A DNA stretch of 64,000 bases from Cupriavidus pampae (GTDB lineage: Bacteria; Pseudomonadota; Gammaproteobacteria; Burkholderiales; Burkholderiaceae), in NCBI RefSeq assembly GCF_914271485.1, contig NZ_CAJZAG010000003.1:620001-684000 (forward strand), written 5' to 3'. Within the stretch, counting starts at the first letter, position 1, and each line of letters opens with the position of its first letter. Under the pieces are notes generated by a model. The model worked only from the letters and a program-made list of their open reading frames with translations. It did not search any database and was not told the origin of the DNA. The position numbers and the translations under genes are program-made. Below, piece by piece: positions 17,112-24,626 of this stretch.

Positions 17112-17861
17112 ATGAACGACGATCAACTGCTGCGCTACTCGCGCCATATCCTGCTGGACGAATTCGGCATCGAAGGCCAGGAACGGCTGCTCGCGGCCCG
17201 GGCGCTCGTGATTGGCGCGGGTGGACTCGGCGCGGCCGCGCTGCCGTATCTGGCATCGGCTGGCGTGGGACATATCACGCTCGTCGATGACGACGACGTC
17301 GACCTGACCAACCTGCAGCGCCAGATCGTGCACACCACCGCGAACGTCGGACGCCCCAAGGTGGAATCCGCGCGCGAGGCGATGCTACGCATCAATCCCG
17401 ACCTCGACATCCAGCTCATGCCCCAGCGCGTCAGCGACGCCGAGCTCGGGCCGCTGGTGGCACAGGCGGATGTGGTGCTCGACTGCTGCGACAACTTTGC
17501 CACGCGCCACGCGATCAATCGCGCATGCCTCGCGCACCGCGTGCCGCTGGTCTCCGGCGCGGCGCTGCGCTTCGACGGCCAGATCAGCGTGTATGACCTG
17601 CGCCAGCCCGATGCGCCCTGCTACGCATGCCTGTTCCCACCCTCCGAGCCCGCCTCGGAGGCGGCCTGCGCGACCATGGGCGTGTTTGCGCCGCTGGTTG
17701 GCATGGTGGGCACGGTACAGGCCGCGGAAGCGCTCAAGCTGCTGTCGGGCGTGGGTCAGCCACTGGCCGCACGGCTGCTGATGGTCAACGCACTGACGAT
17801 GGAATGGACGGAGATGCGACTGGCGCGCGCGCCTGACTGCGAGGTGTGTGGGGGGAAATAG
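17112..17861 (+). CDS. moeB: MoeB/ThiF/HesA-type adenylyltransferase
   Basis: 249-aa E1-like enzyme that adenylates the C-terminal Gly-Gly of a sulfur-carrier protein (MoaD or ThiS). Motifs: the opening RYSRHILLDEFGIEGQERL, nucleotide loop VIGAGGLGAAALPYLASAG, VDLTNLQRQIVH, DCCDNFATRHAIN, and zinc-binding Cys pairs CYAC and CEVC near the end. The protein is MoeB length without a rhodanese domain. No molybdopterin or thiamine genes are near, so the partner cannot be told from this window. Confidence 0.9.
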   Translation: MNDDQLLRYSRHILLDEFGIEGQERLLAARALVIGAGGLGAAALPYLASAGVGHITLVDDDDVDLTNLQRQIVHTTANVGRPKVESAREAMLRINPDLDIQLMPQRVSDAELGPLVAQADVVLDCCDNFATRHAINRACLAHRVPLVSGAALRFDGQISVYDLRQPDAPCYACLFPPSEPASEAACATMGVFAPLVGMVGTVQAAEALKLLSGVGQPLAARLLMVNALTMEWTEMRLARAPDCEVCGGK

Positions 17862-18098
17862 GGGAAGCTGGGGAGCTGTGGAGCTGGGAAGGTGTGGCGG
17901 TCATCGGTACCGGGCGCCCTGACGGCGGAGCAAACCGCGGGGCCCGATTACCAATGACTGGATGAGAGCAAGAATCCGAATGAGAACGGTTATTGCCTCA
18001 TCGCGCACAAAGCGGTGACACCTGTCAGCGTCACGCGCCGCGCCGACCGCTGTCGAACATCGTTTCAGCGGCTGGCGGTACGACCGTGAGACCGGCGC

Positions 18099-18578
18099 TT
18101 ATTGCTCGCCGGGCTCCATCTGCGATTGCAGATAGTTCTGCAGGCCAACCTTGTCGATCAGGTCGAGCTGCGTCTCGAGGTATTCGATGTGCTCTTCGGT
18201 ATCGGTGAGGATATCGACGAGGATGTCGCGGCTGACGTAGTCACCGACGGACTCGCAATACGCGACGCCTTCCTTGACCGTGGTGTGAGCGGTCTGCTCC
18301 AGCTTCAGGTCGCACTTGAGCATTTCAGGCGTGTCTTCGCCGAGCAGCAGCTTGTGCAGATCCTGCAGGTTCGGCAGGCCGTCGAGCATCAGGATGCGGT
18401 CGATCAGGCGGTCGGCGTGCTTCATCTCGCCGATCGATTCCTTGTATTCGACATCGCCGAGCTTCTTCAGGCCCCAGTGGCGGTACATGCGGGCGTGCAG
18501 GAAATACTGGTTGATCGCGGTCAGCTCGTTCTTGAGCTGGGCGTTCAAATGCTGGATGACCTTCTTGTCACCTTTCAT
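18099..18578 (-). CDS. bfr: Bacterioferritin
   Basis: 159-aa heme-containing iron store (24-mer). Di-iron ligands E18, E51, H54, E94 and H130 are present, and the heme-binding Met is M52 ([10 protein letters not shown]). Helix D reads T127-E128-E129-H130 where E. coli Bfr has Glu at 127, so one bridging ligand looks shifted or lost by simple alignment. A short PGEQ tail follows the usual NYLQSQM end. bfd is encoded 126 bp upstream on the same strand, so storage and release functions are paired. Confidence 0.96.
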   Translation of the reverse strand: MKGDKKVIQHLNAQLKNELTAINQYFLHARMYRHWGLKKLGDVEYKESIGEMKHADRLIDRILMLDGLPNLQDLHKLLLGEDTPEMLKCDLKLEQTAHTTVKEGVAYCESVGDYVSRDILVDILTDTEEHIEYLETQLDLIDKVGLQNYLQSQMEPGEQ

Positions 18579-18704
18579 ACGGGGCTCCTAGATGTGCAAA
18601 CGGGCCCGCAGTCGGAATTGCGAAAGCACAAAAGCGCGCCGCGGTTTCTACCCGCTGGCACGCTTCATACTTCACACGAATTCAAATTGACGCAGACAAC
18701 GACC

Positions 18705-19022
18705 TTAAGCAACAAGCTCGCTGCGCTGATCATTCGCGACTGCCGGGTCACGAGCGTCCATTATCGCACGTGAGGCAGAAGCCGAACAGGTAGAAATCTC
18801 CACAATCTGGATCGTGGAGATCGTGGAGACGGTAGGAGCGGGAGAGATATTACGTACTGCTGCCACGCCTTCGGCGAGGACCTGTCTTGCGCAGTCGGTG
18901 CAACGTCCGCAGCAAGTGCCAACGCCGAGGGTTTCGGCCAGCTCGTCCAGCGTCGAAACGCCAAGATGGGCAGCGCCATGAATCTCGTGATCGGTGACCT
19001 GGTTGCAGATGCAGACGTACAC
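18705..19022 (-). CDS. bfd: Bacterioferritin-associated ferredoxin
   Basis: 105-aa [2Fe-2S] protein that passes electrons to Bfr to release stored iron. A GTG start at 19022, with GAGGAG six bases before it, gives MYVCICNQV and puts the cluster Cys at 4, 6, 38 and 41, the numbering of E. coli Bfd. The Bfd fold ends near residue 65 (CARQVLAEGV). The extra 40 residues (Ser/Thr/Ile-rich) are not typical and may be disordered. A Fur box lies 68 bp upstream, so induction under iron limitation is expected. Confidence 0.88.
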   Translation of the reverse strand: MYVCICNQVTDHEIHGAAHLGVSTLDELAETLGVGTCCGRCTDCARQVLAEGVAAVRNISPAPTVSTISTIQIVEISTCSASASRAIMDARDPAVANDQRSELVA

Positions 19023-19089
19023 AACATACTCCTCGGGGGCTTGCGCGACACCGGCATGTCGGCGCGTTTGAGGAAGATTAACAGAGATC

Positions 19090-19108
19090 GAAAATGATAA
19101 CAATTCCC
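19090..19108 (-). promoter_or_regulatory. Fur box upstream of bfd
   Basis: GAAAATGATAACAATTCCC matches 14 of 19 positions of the consensus GATAATGATAATCATTATC. It is 68-86 bp upstream of the bfd GTG, a normal place for iron-dependent Fur repression. It stands out as AT-rich in a very GC-rich neighbourhood. Confidence 0.75.
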
Positions 19109-19213
19109 ATTAATCACCAATGGGCAATCGTTACAACTGCGCGCTGATTCCGCCACTTTCCCCCTGAAAAGTGACGGCCAATACATCACATGAAAACAAT
19201 AACCCTAAAAACC

Positions 19214-20974
19214 TCAGGGTTGTGCGACGCGTTGGAGCGCCACGGCAAGGTCGTCGGGCTCGTACGAGCTCAGCACCTGGTCCACGAGCGGCCCGAGTCG
19301 TTCGCAGTCGGCATGGATGACCTCCTGCTTGACGCGCAATAGCTGCGACGGATGCATCGAGAACTCGCGCAGCCCCATGCCCAGCAGCAACCGCGTCATG
19401 GCGGGGTCGCCCGCCATTTCGCCGCACACGGCGACGGGCACGCCGGCCCGGTTGGCCTCGCGGATGGTGCGCGCCACGAGTTCCAGCACGGCCGGGTGGC
19501 AGGGATCGTAAAGGTGCGCCACGGCGTTGTCGGCACGGTCGATCGCCAGCGTGTACTGGATCAGATCGTTGGTGCCAATGGACAGGAAGTCCATGCGGCG
19601 CAGGAACAGCGGCAGCAGCAGCACCGCCGCCGGAATCTCGATCATGGCGCCGACCTTCACGCCTGGGTCGTATGGCAGCCCGCGCTCGTCGAGCTGGCGC
19701 TTGGCCTGTGCGATCAGGTCCAGTGTCTGGTCGATCTCGCTGGCGTGCGCGAGCATCGGAATCAGCAGCCGCACCGGCCCGAAGGCCGAGGCGCGCAGCA
19801 GCGCGCGCAACTGCGTGAGGAACATCGCCGGCTCCGACAGCGACCAGCGGATCGCGCGCAGACCCAGTGCCGGGTTCGGCGCGGTCTCGAAATCGTCGTT
19901 GCGGGAATCGAGCGGCTTGTCGGCGCCAATGTCGATCGTGCGGATCGTCACCGGCAGACCGTGCATCGCCTCTACCGCGCCGCGATAGGCCGCGAACTGC
20001 TCGTCCTCGCCGGGCAGTGCGTCGCGCCGGTTCATAAACAGGAATTCCGAGCGGAACAGCCCCACGCCCACGGCGCCGGCCGCGAGCGCCGCACCCGCAT
20101 CCTCGGCCATCTCGATATTGGCGAGCAGCTCGATCTCGAGGCCGTCGAGCGTGACCGCCGGCGTATGCCGCAGCCGCTGCAGGCGCTTTTTCTCGAGCGC
20201 GCGCTCGCTCTGGCGATGGCGGTACTCCTCGAGGATGATCGGCGACGGATCGACGATCACGAGGCCGGCATCGCCGTCGATGATGATCCAGTCGTCCTGC
20301 CGGATCAGCTCGCTTGCGCTCTTCACGCCCACCGCGGCGGGGATATCGAGACTGCGCGCGACGATCGCGGTGTGCGAGGTGCGCCCGCCGAGATCGGTGA
20401 CAAAGCCGTGGAAGACCGTGTGGCGGAACAGGAGCATGTCCGCCGGCGAGATATCGTGCGCAACCACGATCACGCCTGGCGCGGCCTCGCCGTCGGGTGC
20501 CAGCGCGGGTACCGGCGCCGGGGCAAGCACGGGTGCGCCCGCTAGCACCTTGAGAATCCGCTCGACCACCTGCTCGATATCGGCCTTGCGCTCGCGCAGG
20601 TATTCGTCCTCGATCTCGTCGAACTGGCGCATCAGCTCCTCGAGCCGCGTGGTCAGCGCCCATTCCGCGTTATAGCGGCGGGTGCGGATCAGCATCTCGG
20701 GTTCCTCGGACAACGCTTCGTCGTCGAGGATCATGGCGTGCACGTCGAGGAAGGCGCCCATCTCTTCTGGCGCATCGCGCGGCAGGTCCCGCTTCAGTGT
20801 CACCAGCTCCGCGCGTACCGCCGCCCTCGCCCCACGCAATCGCTCGACCTCCGCATCGAGCCGGTCTTCATCGACCAGATAGTGCGAGACGTCGAGCGCC
20901 GCGGGCGCGAGGATATGGGCGCGCCCGATGGCGACCCCACGCGAAACCGGAATGCCGTGCAAGGCAAAGGGCAT
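19214..20974 (-). CDS. ptsI: PTS enzyme I (PEP-protein phosphotransferase)
   Basis: 586-aa cytosolic enzyme that transfers phosphate from PEP to HPr. The phospho-accepting His is H201 in GGRTSHTAIVARSLDIPA. C-terminal PEP-binding signatures are VGLFRSEFLFM, GADKPL, GVKVGAMIEIPAA and SIGTNDLIQYTLAIDR, plus VCGEMAGDPAM. A non-conserved Ala/Pro stretch (about 144-165) sits just before the swivel domain. It is last in EIIA-HPr-EI with no permease nearby, so it serves a regulatory PTS. In Ralstonia eutropha EI and HPr mutants change PHB storage. Confidence 0.96.
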   Translation of the reverse strand: MPFALHGIPVSRGVAIGRAHILAPAALDVSHYLVDEDRLDAEVERLRGARAAVRAELVTLKRDLPRDAPEEMGAFLDVHAMILDDEALSEEPEMLIRTRRYNAEWALTTRLEELMRQFDEIEDEYLRERKADIEQVVERILKVLAGAPVLAPAPVPALAPDGEAAPGVIVVAHDISPADMLLFRHTVFHGFVTDLGGRTSHTAIVARSLDIPAAVGVKSASELIRQDDWIIIDGDAGLVIVDPSPIILEEYRHRQSERALEKKRLQRLRHTPAVTLDGLEIELLANIEMAEDAGAALAAGAVGVGLFRSEFLFMNRRDALPGEDEQFAAYRGAVEAMHGLPVTIRTIDIGADKPLDSRNDDFETAPNPALGLRAIRWSLSEPAMFLTQLRALLRASAFGPVRLLIPMLAHASEIDQTLDLIAQAKRQLDERGLPYDPGVKVGAMIEIPAAVLLLPLFLRRMDFLSIGTNDLIQYTLAIDRADNAVAHLYDPCHPAVLELVARTIREANRAGVPVAVCGEMAGDPAMTRLLLGMGLREFSMHPSQLLRVKQEVIHADCERLGPLVDQVLSSYEPDDLAVALQRVAQP

Positions 20975-21039
20975 GAACCGCTCCGTTCAGGAACGTTGAA
21001 GAATGAGCCGTGCGAGCCTTTGCTCGCGGTCGTTATGTG

Positions 21040-21309
21040 TTACTCACCCTCGCCGAAGCGATTGGCGATCAGCGCCAGTAGCGCGTCCATCGCCTCCTGC
21101 TCGTCGGGACCGTCGGTTTCCAACGTGACCGTGGAGCCGATGCCTGCTGCAAGCATCATCACCCCCATGATGCTTTTGGCGTCGACCTGCCGCCCGTTGC
21201 GTGACATCTTGACCTGACTGGAGAACTTTCCCGCCAACTGCGTCAGCTTGGCCGAGGCCCGGGCATGCAGCCCGAGCTTATTGATGATGGTGGTGTCCCT
21301 CTGCAGCAT
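21040..21309 (-). CDS. ptsH: PTS phosphocarrier protein HPr
   Basis: 89-aa HPr. H15 in KLGLHARASAK is the phosphocarrier site and S46 in AKSIMGVMML is the regulatory Ser region. The start at 21309 puts these at standard numbers and lies inside the 3' end of the EIIA gene (32-bp overlap), suggesting coupled translation. HPr accepts phosphate from EI and passes it to the EIIA encoded just upstream. Confidence 0.96.
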   Translation of the reverse strand: MLQRDTTIINKLGLHARASAKLTQLAGKFSSQVKMSRNGRQVDAKSIMGVMMLAAGIGSTVTLETDGPDEQEAMDALLALIANRFGEGE

Positions 21310-21733
21310 ATTTATCGGGGTGGTTGGCTTGTTGGTTCTGGACGGTGGTCGCGCCGACCTGCAGCACGCCTTGCGCGCCGCCCGCCAGGGCCTTGGTTGC
21401 GAGCTGGTCGAGCTTCTCCGCGCGGTAGCAGATGGCACGGACCAGCATGGGCAGATTGACGCCGGCTAGCACCTTGACGCGGCCGGGTTCGGCCAGGCGC
21501 GCGGCGATGTTCGCCGGCGTAGCGCCAAAGATGTCGGTCAGCACGAGCGCGCCGTTCTCCTCGCAGAGCCCGGCCAGACGTCGTCGGGCCTCGGCCAGCA
21601 CGGCTGCGGGATCGGCGTCGGGAACGACATCGATGGCCTCGAGCTTCGGCGGCTGGCCGCAGTAAACGTGGGCAGCACAATCGCGCAGCGCCGAAGCCAG
21701 CGGTGCGTGCGCGATGATCAGAATTCCTGCCAT
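21278..21733 (-). CDS. PTS EIIA component, mannose-family (EIIA-Man type)
   Basis: 151-aa EIIA of the Man fold: GILIIAHAPLASAL with phospho-His H9, GALVLTDIFGATPANIA and VLAGVNLPMLVRAI. A C-terminal tail ends in four His. It is coded before HPr and EI, but no EIIB, IIC or IID gene is present. In beta-proteobacteria this isolated EIIA-HPr-EI set acts in regulation (often with HprK), not in sugar uptake. Overlap with ptsH supports an operon. Confidence 0.92.
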   Translation of the reverse strand: MAGILIIAHAPLASALRDCAAHVYCGQPPKLEAIDVVPDADPAAVLAEARRRLAGLCEENGALVLTDIFGATPANIAARLAEPGRVKVLAGVNLPMLVRAICYRAEKLDQLATKALAGGAQGVLQVGATTVQNQQANHPDKYAAEGHHHHQ

Positions 21734-21843
21734 GGTGGTGAGCGCGTTGGGATGCCGGAATTGTAGCAGGCGCCCCTTCGTGCTATTCGGCTAATGCCCC
21801 ATTGCCGGGAATTCCCCGCGGGGAACTCCCATACTGTGGCGCG

Positions 21844-22800
21844 CTAGCGTCGGCGCGCCTCCGCGACGGCCGACTCGAGCGCGTCGATGAACATGCCCGC
21901 GACGTCGAAGCCGGTCTGCTGCGTGATCTCCTGGAAACACGTCGGGCTCGTCACATTGACCTCGGTCAGGTAGTCGCCAATCACGTCCAGGCCCACCAGC
22001 AACAGACCCTGCTCCCACAGCCCCGGCGCCAGCGTCTCGGCGATCTCGCGGTCGCGCACGGTCAGTTCCTGCGCACGGCCCAGACCTCCGGCGGCCAGGT
22101 TGCCACGGATCTCGCTGCCCTGCGGAATGCGGGCCAGCGAATACGGCACGGGCTTGCCGCCGATCAGCAGCACGCGCTTGTCACCTTCCTTGATGGCCGG
22201 GATAAAGCGCTGGACCATCAGCGTGCGCGCGCCGTTGTCACCGAGCGTCTCGACGATCGACCCGAGATTCATGCCGTCCGGGCCGACGCGGAAAATCCCC
22301 ATGCCCCCCATGCCGTCGAGCGGCTTGACGATGATATCGCCGTGCTCGGCATGGAACGCGCGGATGCGGTCGGCATCGCGCGTCACGAGCGTCGGCGTGA
22401 CGAACTGCGGATAGCGGCCGATCGCCAGCTTTTCCGAGTGGTCGCGGATCGCGCGCGGACGGTTGAAAATGCGTGCGCCCTGATCCTCGGCGAGCTCCAG
22501 CATCCACGTGCTGGTCACGTATTCCATGTCGAACGGCGGATCCTTGCGCATCAGCACCGCATCGAACGCAGTGAGCGGCTGACGCGCCGGATCGCCCAGG
22601 CGGAACCAGTCGTGCGCGTCATCCAACAACGCCAGCGGACGGACCGTGGCCTCGACCACGTTGTCCGCGAGCGACAGCTGCGACTGCAGGCAGAAGAACA
22701 GCTCGTGCCCGCGGGACGCCGCCTTGGTCATCATCGCGTAGGTGGAGTCCTTGTACGTCTTGAAGGTCTCGAGCGGATCGGTGATGAAGAGAATGCGCAT
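21844..22800 (-). CDS. gshB: Glutathione synthetase
   Basis: 318-aa ATP-grasp ligase joining gamma-glutamylcysteine and glycine. Conserved runs: MRILFITDPLETFKTYKDST at the N-terminus, LMRKDPPFDMEY, DGMGGMGIFRV (ATP loop), RFIPAIKEGDKRVLLIGG and LYLTEVN-like YLTEVNVTSPTCFQEI. It starts 33 bp after gshA on the same strand, so both steps of glutathione synthesis are coexpressed, with the PTS genes downstream. Confidence 0.97.
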   Translation of the reverse strand: MRILFITDPLETFKTYKDSTYAMMTKAASRGHELFFCLQSQLSLADNVVEATVRPLALLDDAHDWFRLGDPARQPLTAFDAVLMRKDPPFDMEYVTSTWMLELAEDQGARIFNRPRAIRDHSEKLAIGRYPQFVTPTLVTRDADRIRAFHAEHGDIIVKPLDGMGGMGIFRVGPDGMNLGSIVETLGDNGARTLMVQRFIPAIKEGDKRVLLIGGKPVPYSLARIPQGSEIRGNLAAGGLGRAQELTVRDREIAETLAPGLWEQGLLLVGLDVIGDYLTEVNVTSPTCFQEITQQTGFDVAGMFIDALESAVAEARRR

Positions 22801-22833
22801 GGTCTTCGCGGCTGGTAGGTCAGAAGGTCGGAT

Positions 22834-24135
22834 TCAGAGGATCGGGTTCGGGTCGGTCTTCTCGAGCTCGATCGACGCGGCCAGCAGGGCGAGACGTGCC
22901 ACCACGCCGTACATATAGAAGCGGTTCGGCACCGCGGCACCCGGCTTGGCGTGGCTGTCCGGAATGCCGTTGGGCGCGAACGCGAGCGGCACGAAGTGCA
23001 TGCCCGGCGCGTTCAGGTTCTCGTCGTTGCCGCGGCCCGTGTGCACGCGATAGAAGCCGCCCACCACATAACGGTCGATCATGTAGACCACCGGCTCGGC
23101 CACGGCCTCGTTGACCTTCTCGAACGTGTGCACGCCTTCCTGGATGATGACGTCGGAGACCTCGAGGCCTTCCTTGACGACGCTCATCTTGTTGCGTTCC
23201 TTGCGGTTCAGGCCCTTGACCTCGGACGGATCGCGCACGGTCATGATGCCCATGCCATAGGTGCCGGCATCGGCCTTGACCACCACGTACGGCGTTTCCT
23301 TGATGCCGTACTCGCGGTACTTCTTCGCAACCTTTTTCAGCACGCCTTCCACCGCGTCGGCCAGCTCCTCCTCGCCCACGCGCTCGTGGAAGTCCACACC
23401 CGAAGTGCGCGCGAAGTAGGGATTGACCATCCACGGATCGATATCGATCAGGCGCGCGAACTTCTTGGCCACCTCGTCATAGGCGGCGAAGTGGCTGGTC
23501 TTGCGGCGCGTGGACCAGCCCGCATGCACCGGCGGCAACAGGTACTGCTCGTTGATGTTCTCGAGCACGGCCGGCACGCCGGCCGACAGGTCATTGTTGA
23601 GCAGGATGGTGCAGGGGTCGAAGTTCTCGAGGCCCAGGCGGCGGCCCTTGGTGCCCAGCCGCGCCAGCGGCTCGACCACGAGGGTCTGGCCGTCGGGCAG
23701 CTCGATCGGGGTCGGCTCGGTAATGTCTTCCGAGAGCGAGCCCAGCCGCACGTTGAGACCAGCTTGACGCATGATCAGCGACAAACGCGCCACGTTCTGC
23801 AGATAGAACACGTTGCGCGTGTGACGCTCGGGGATCAGCAGCAGGTTTTTGGCATCCGGGCAGATCTTCTCGATCGCGGCCATCGCGGCCTGCACGGCCA
23901 GCGGCAGCATCTCGGGCGCGAGGTTGTTGAAACCGCCCGGAAACAGGTTGGTATCGACCGGCGCCAGCTTGAAGCCAGCATTGCGCAGGTCCACCGAACA
24001 GTAGAACGGAGGCGTATGTTCCTGCCATTCCAGCCTGAACCAGCGCTCGATGGACGGCGTGGCGTCCAGAATCTTCTTTTCCAGTTCGAGCAGTGGACCG
24101 TTCAGAGCGGTGATGAGATGCGGGACCATATCCAT
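22834..24135 (-). CDS. gshA: Glutamate-cysteine ligase (GshA, Acidithiobacillus-type family)
   Basis: 433-aa first enzyme of glutathione synthesis. It does not look like E. coli GshA; the sequence (HLITALNGPLLELEKKILDA, FYCSVDLRNAGFKLAPVDTN, MYGVVARLALLAASIELE) fits the separate proteobacterial family first seen in Acidithiobacillus. The assignment is backed by gshB directly downstream. Start at ATG 24135. A strong terminator for an upstream small transcript lies about 190 bp before it. Confidence 0.93.
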   Translation of the reverse strand: MDMVPHLITALNGPLLELEKKILDATPSIERWFRLEWQEHTPPFYCSVDLRNAGFKLAPVDTNLFPGGFNNLAPEMLPLAVQAAMAAIEKICPDAKNLLLIPERHTRNVFYLQNVARLSLIMRQAGLNVRLGSLSEDITEPTPIELPDGQTLVVEPLARLGTKGRRLGLENFDPCTILLNNDLSAGVPAVLENINEQYLLPPVHAGWSTRRKTSHFAAYDEVAKKFARLIDIDPWMVNPYFARTSGVDFHERVGEEELADAVEGVLKKVAKKYREYGIKETPYVVVKADAGTYGMGIMTVRDPSEVKGLNRKERNKMSVVKEGLEVSDVIIQEGVHTFEKVNEAVAEPVVYMIDRYVVGGFYRVHTGRGNDENLNAPGMHFVPLAFAPNGIPDSHAKPGAAVPNRFYMYGVVARLALLAASIELEKTDPNPIL

Positions 24136-24321
24136 CCTAATTGATCGTCTTTATTGTCCGCCCCGATTGTAGAGGAACGGCCAATAGCCTGCAGGCATGG
24201 TTCTCATAACGTTATGAGCATGCTGGTGTCTGGACCGGATATGGGGACGGCCGTGCGGATTTCAAACGCTTGCTGGGAAGAGCCAAAAAACCCAGAAACG
24301 CGACGGCGGGAGTCGCGAAAC

Positions 24322-24350
24322 AAAAAAAAAGCGCGGCGGGAGCCGCGCTT
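24322..24350 (-). terminator. Strong terminator of the candidate small RNA
   Basis: AAGCGCGGC and GCCGCGCTT arms with a short loop, followed on the minus strand by nine T. It stands more than 270 bp beyond the amtB stop and after a separate amtB terminator. Confidence 0.8.
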
Positions 24351-24403
24351 TCAAATGGCCTGACAGATACGGGGAGCGTTCTGCAGGTGGAGGAAACTGC
24401 CTC
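24322..24403 (-). ncRNA. Candidate small regulatory RNA with a CCUCC loop
   Basis: An about 82-nt minus-strand transcript is predicted from its borders. Upstream are TTGTCT and TACAGT separated by 17 bases (24438-24410). At the end is a 7-9-bp GC stem-loop (GCGCGGC/GCCGCGC) followed by nine U. The 5' half folds as GCAG-N10-CTGC and shows UUUCCUCCAC in the loop, an anti-Shine-Dalgarno sequence. A GC-stem plus long U-tail is typical of Hfq-bound RNAs. No gene is read into this terminator, because amtB has its own. No known family is recognised, so this is inference from structure. Confidence 0.5.
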
Positions 24404-24409
24404 ACTCGC

Positions 24410-24438
24410 ACTGTATGTGCGCTCTCCCTTAAAGACAA
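24410..24438 (-). promoter_or_regulatory. Sigma-70-like promoter of the candidate small RNA
   Basis: On the minus strand TTGTCT (24438-24433), a 17-base spacer and TACAGT (24415-24410). The predicted start is near 24403, immediately before the CCUCC-loop hairpin. Confidence 0.5.
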
Positions 24439-24543
24439 TTGAGACTTTTTAAGATCGGAGTTAAGCACTCTGCGAATTGTTACAACCCCGATGACAACCC
24501 CACCCCCGGCACCCGTTGCGGCGCCTCGCATCGCGCGGCGCGG

Positions 24544-24572
24544 AAAAGAAAAAGCCCGGCACAAGGCCGGGC
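24544..24572 (-). terminator. Terminator downstream of amtB
   Basis: GCCCGGC and GCCGGGC arms around a 5-base loop, followed on the minus strand by TTTTTCTTTT. It is 55 bp after the amtB stop and closes the porin-glnK-amtB transcript. Confidence 0.85.
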
Positions 24573-24626
24573 AAAACTCCTGAGAGAAGATTCCCAATCA
24601 GCTCTCCAGCACAACACTTTTGTGGA

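Larger units (their letters stand above)
24136..24626. other. 491-bp gene-free region between amtB and gshA
   Basis: No protein gene is convincing. From right to left it holds the amtB terminator (24544-24572), an AT-richer stretch bounded by ACAATT and AATTGT (about 24435-24480), a sigma-70-like promoter (24410-24438), a candidate small RNA (24322-24403) with its own terminator, then about 185 bp that should contain the gshA promoter. Confidence 0.7.

Noticed and set aside
21278..21295. Four His at the EIIA C-terminus as a cloning tag
   Set aside because: It lies within natural sequence overlapping ptsH; native tail, not an artefact.
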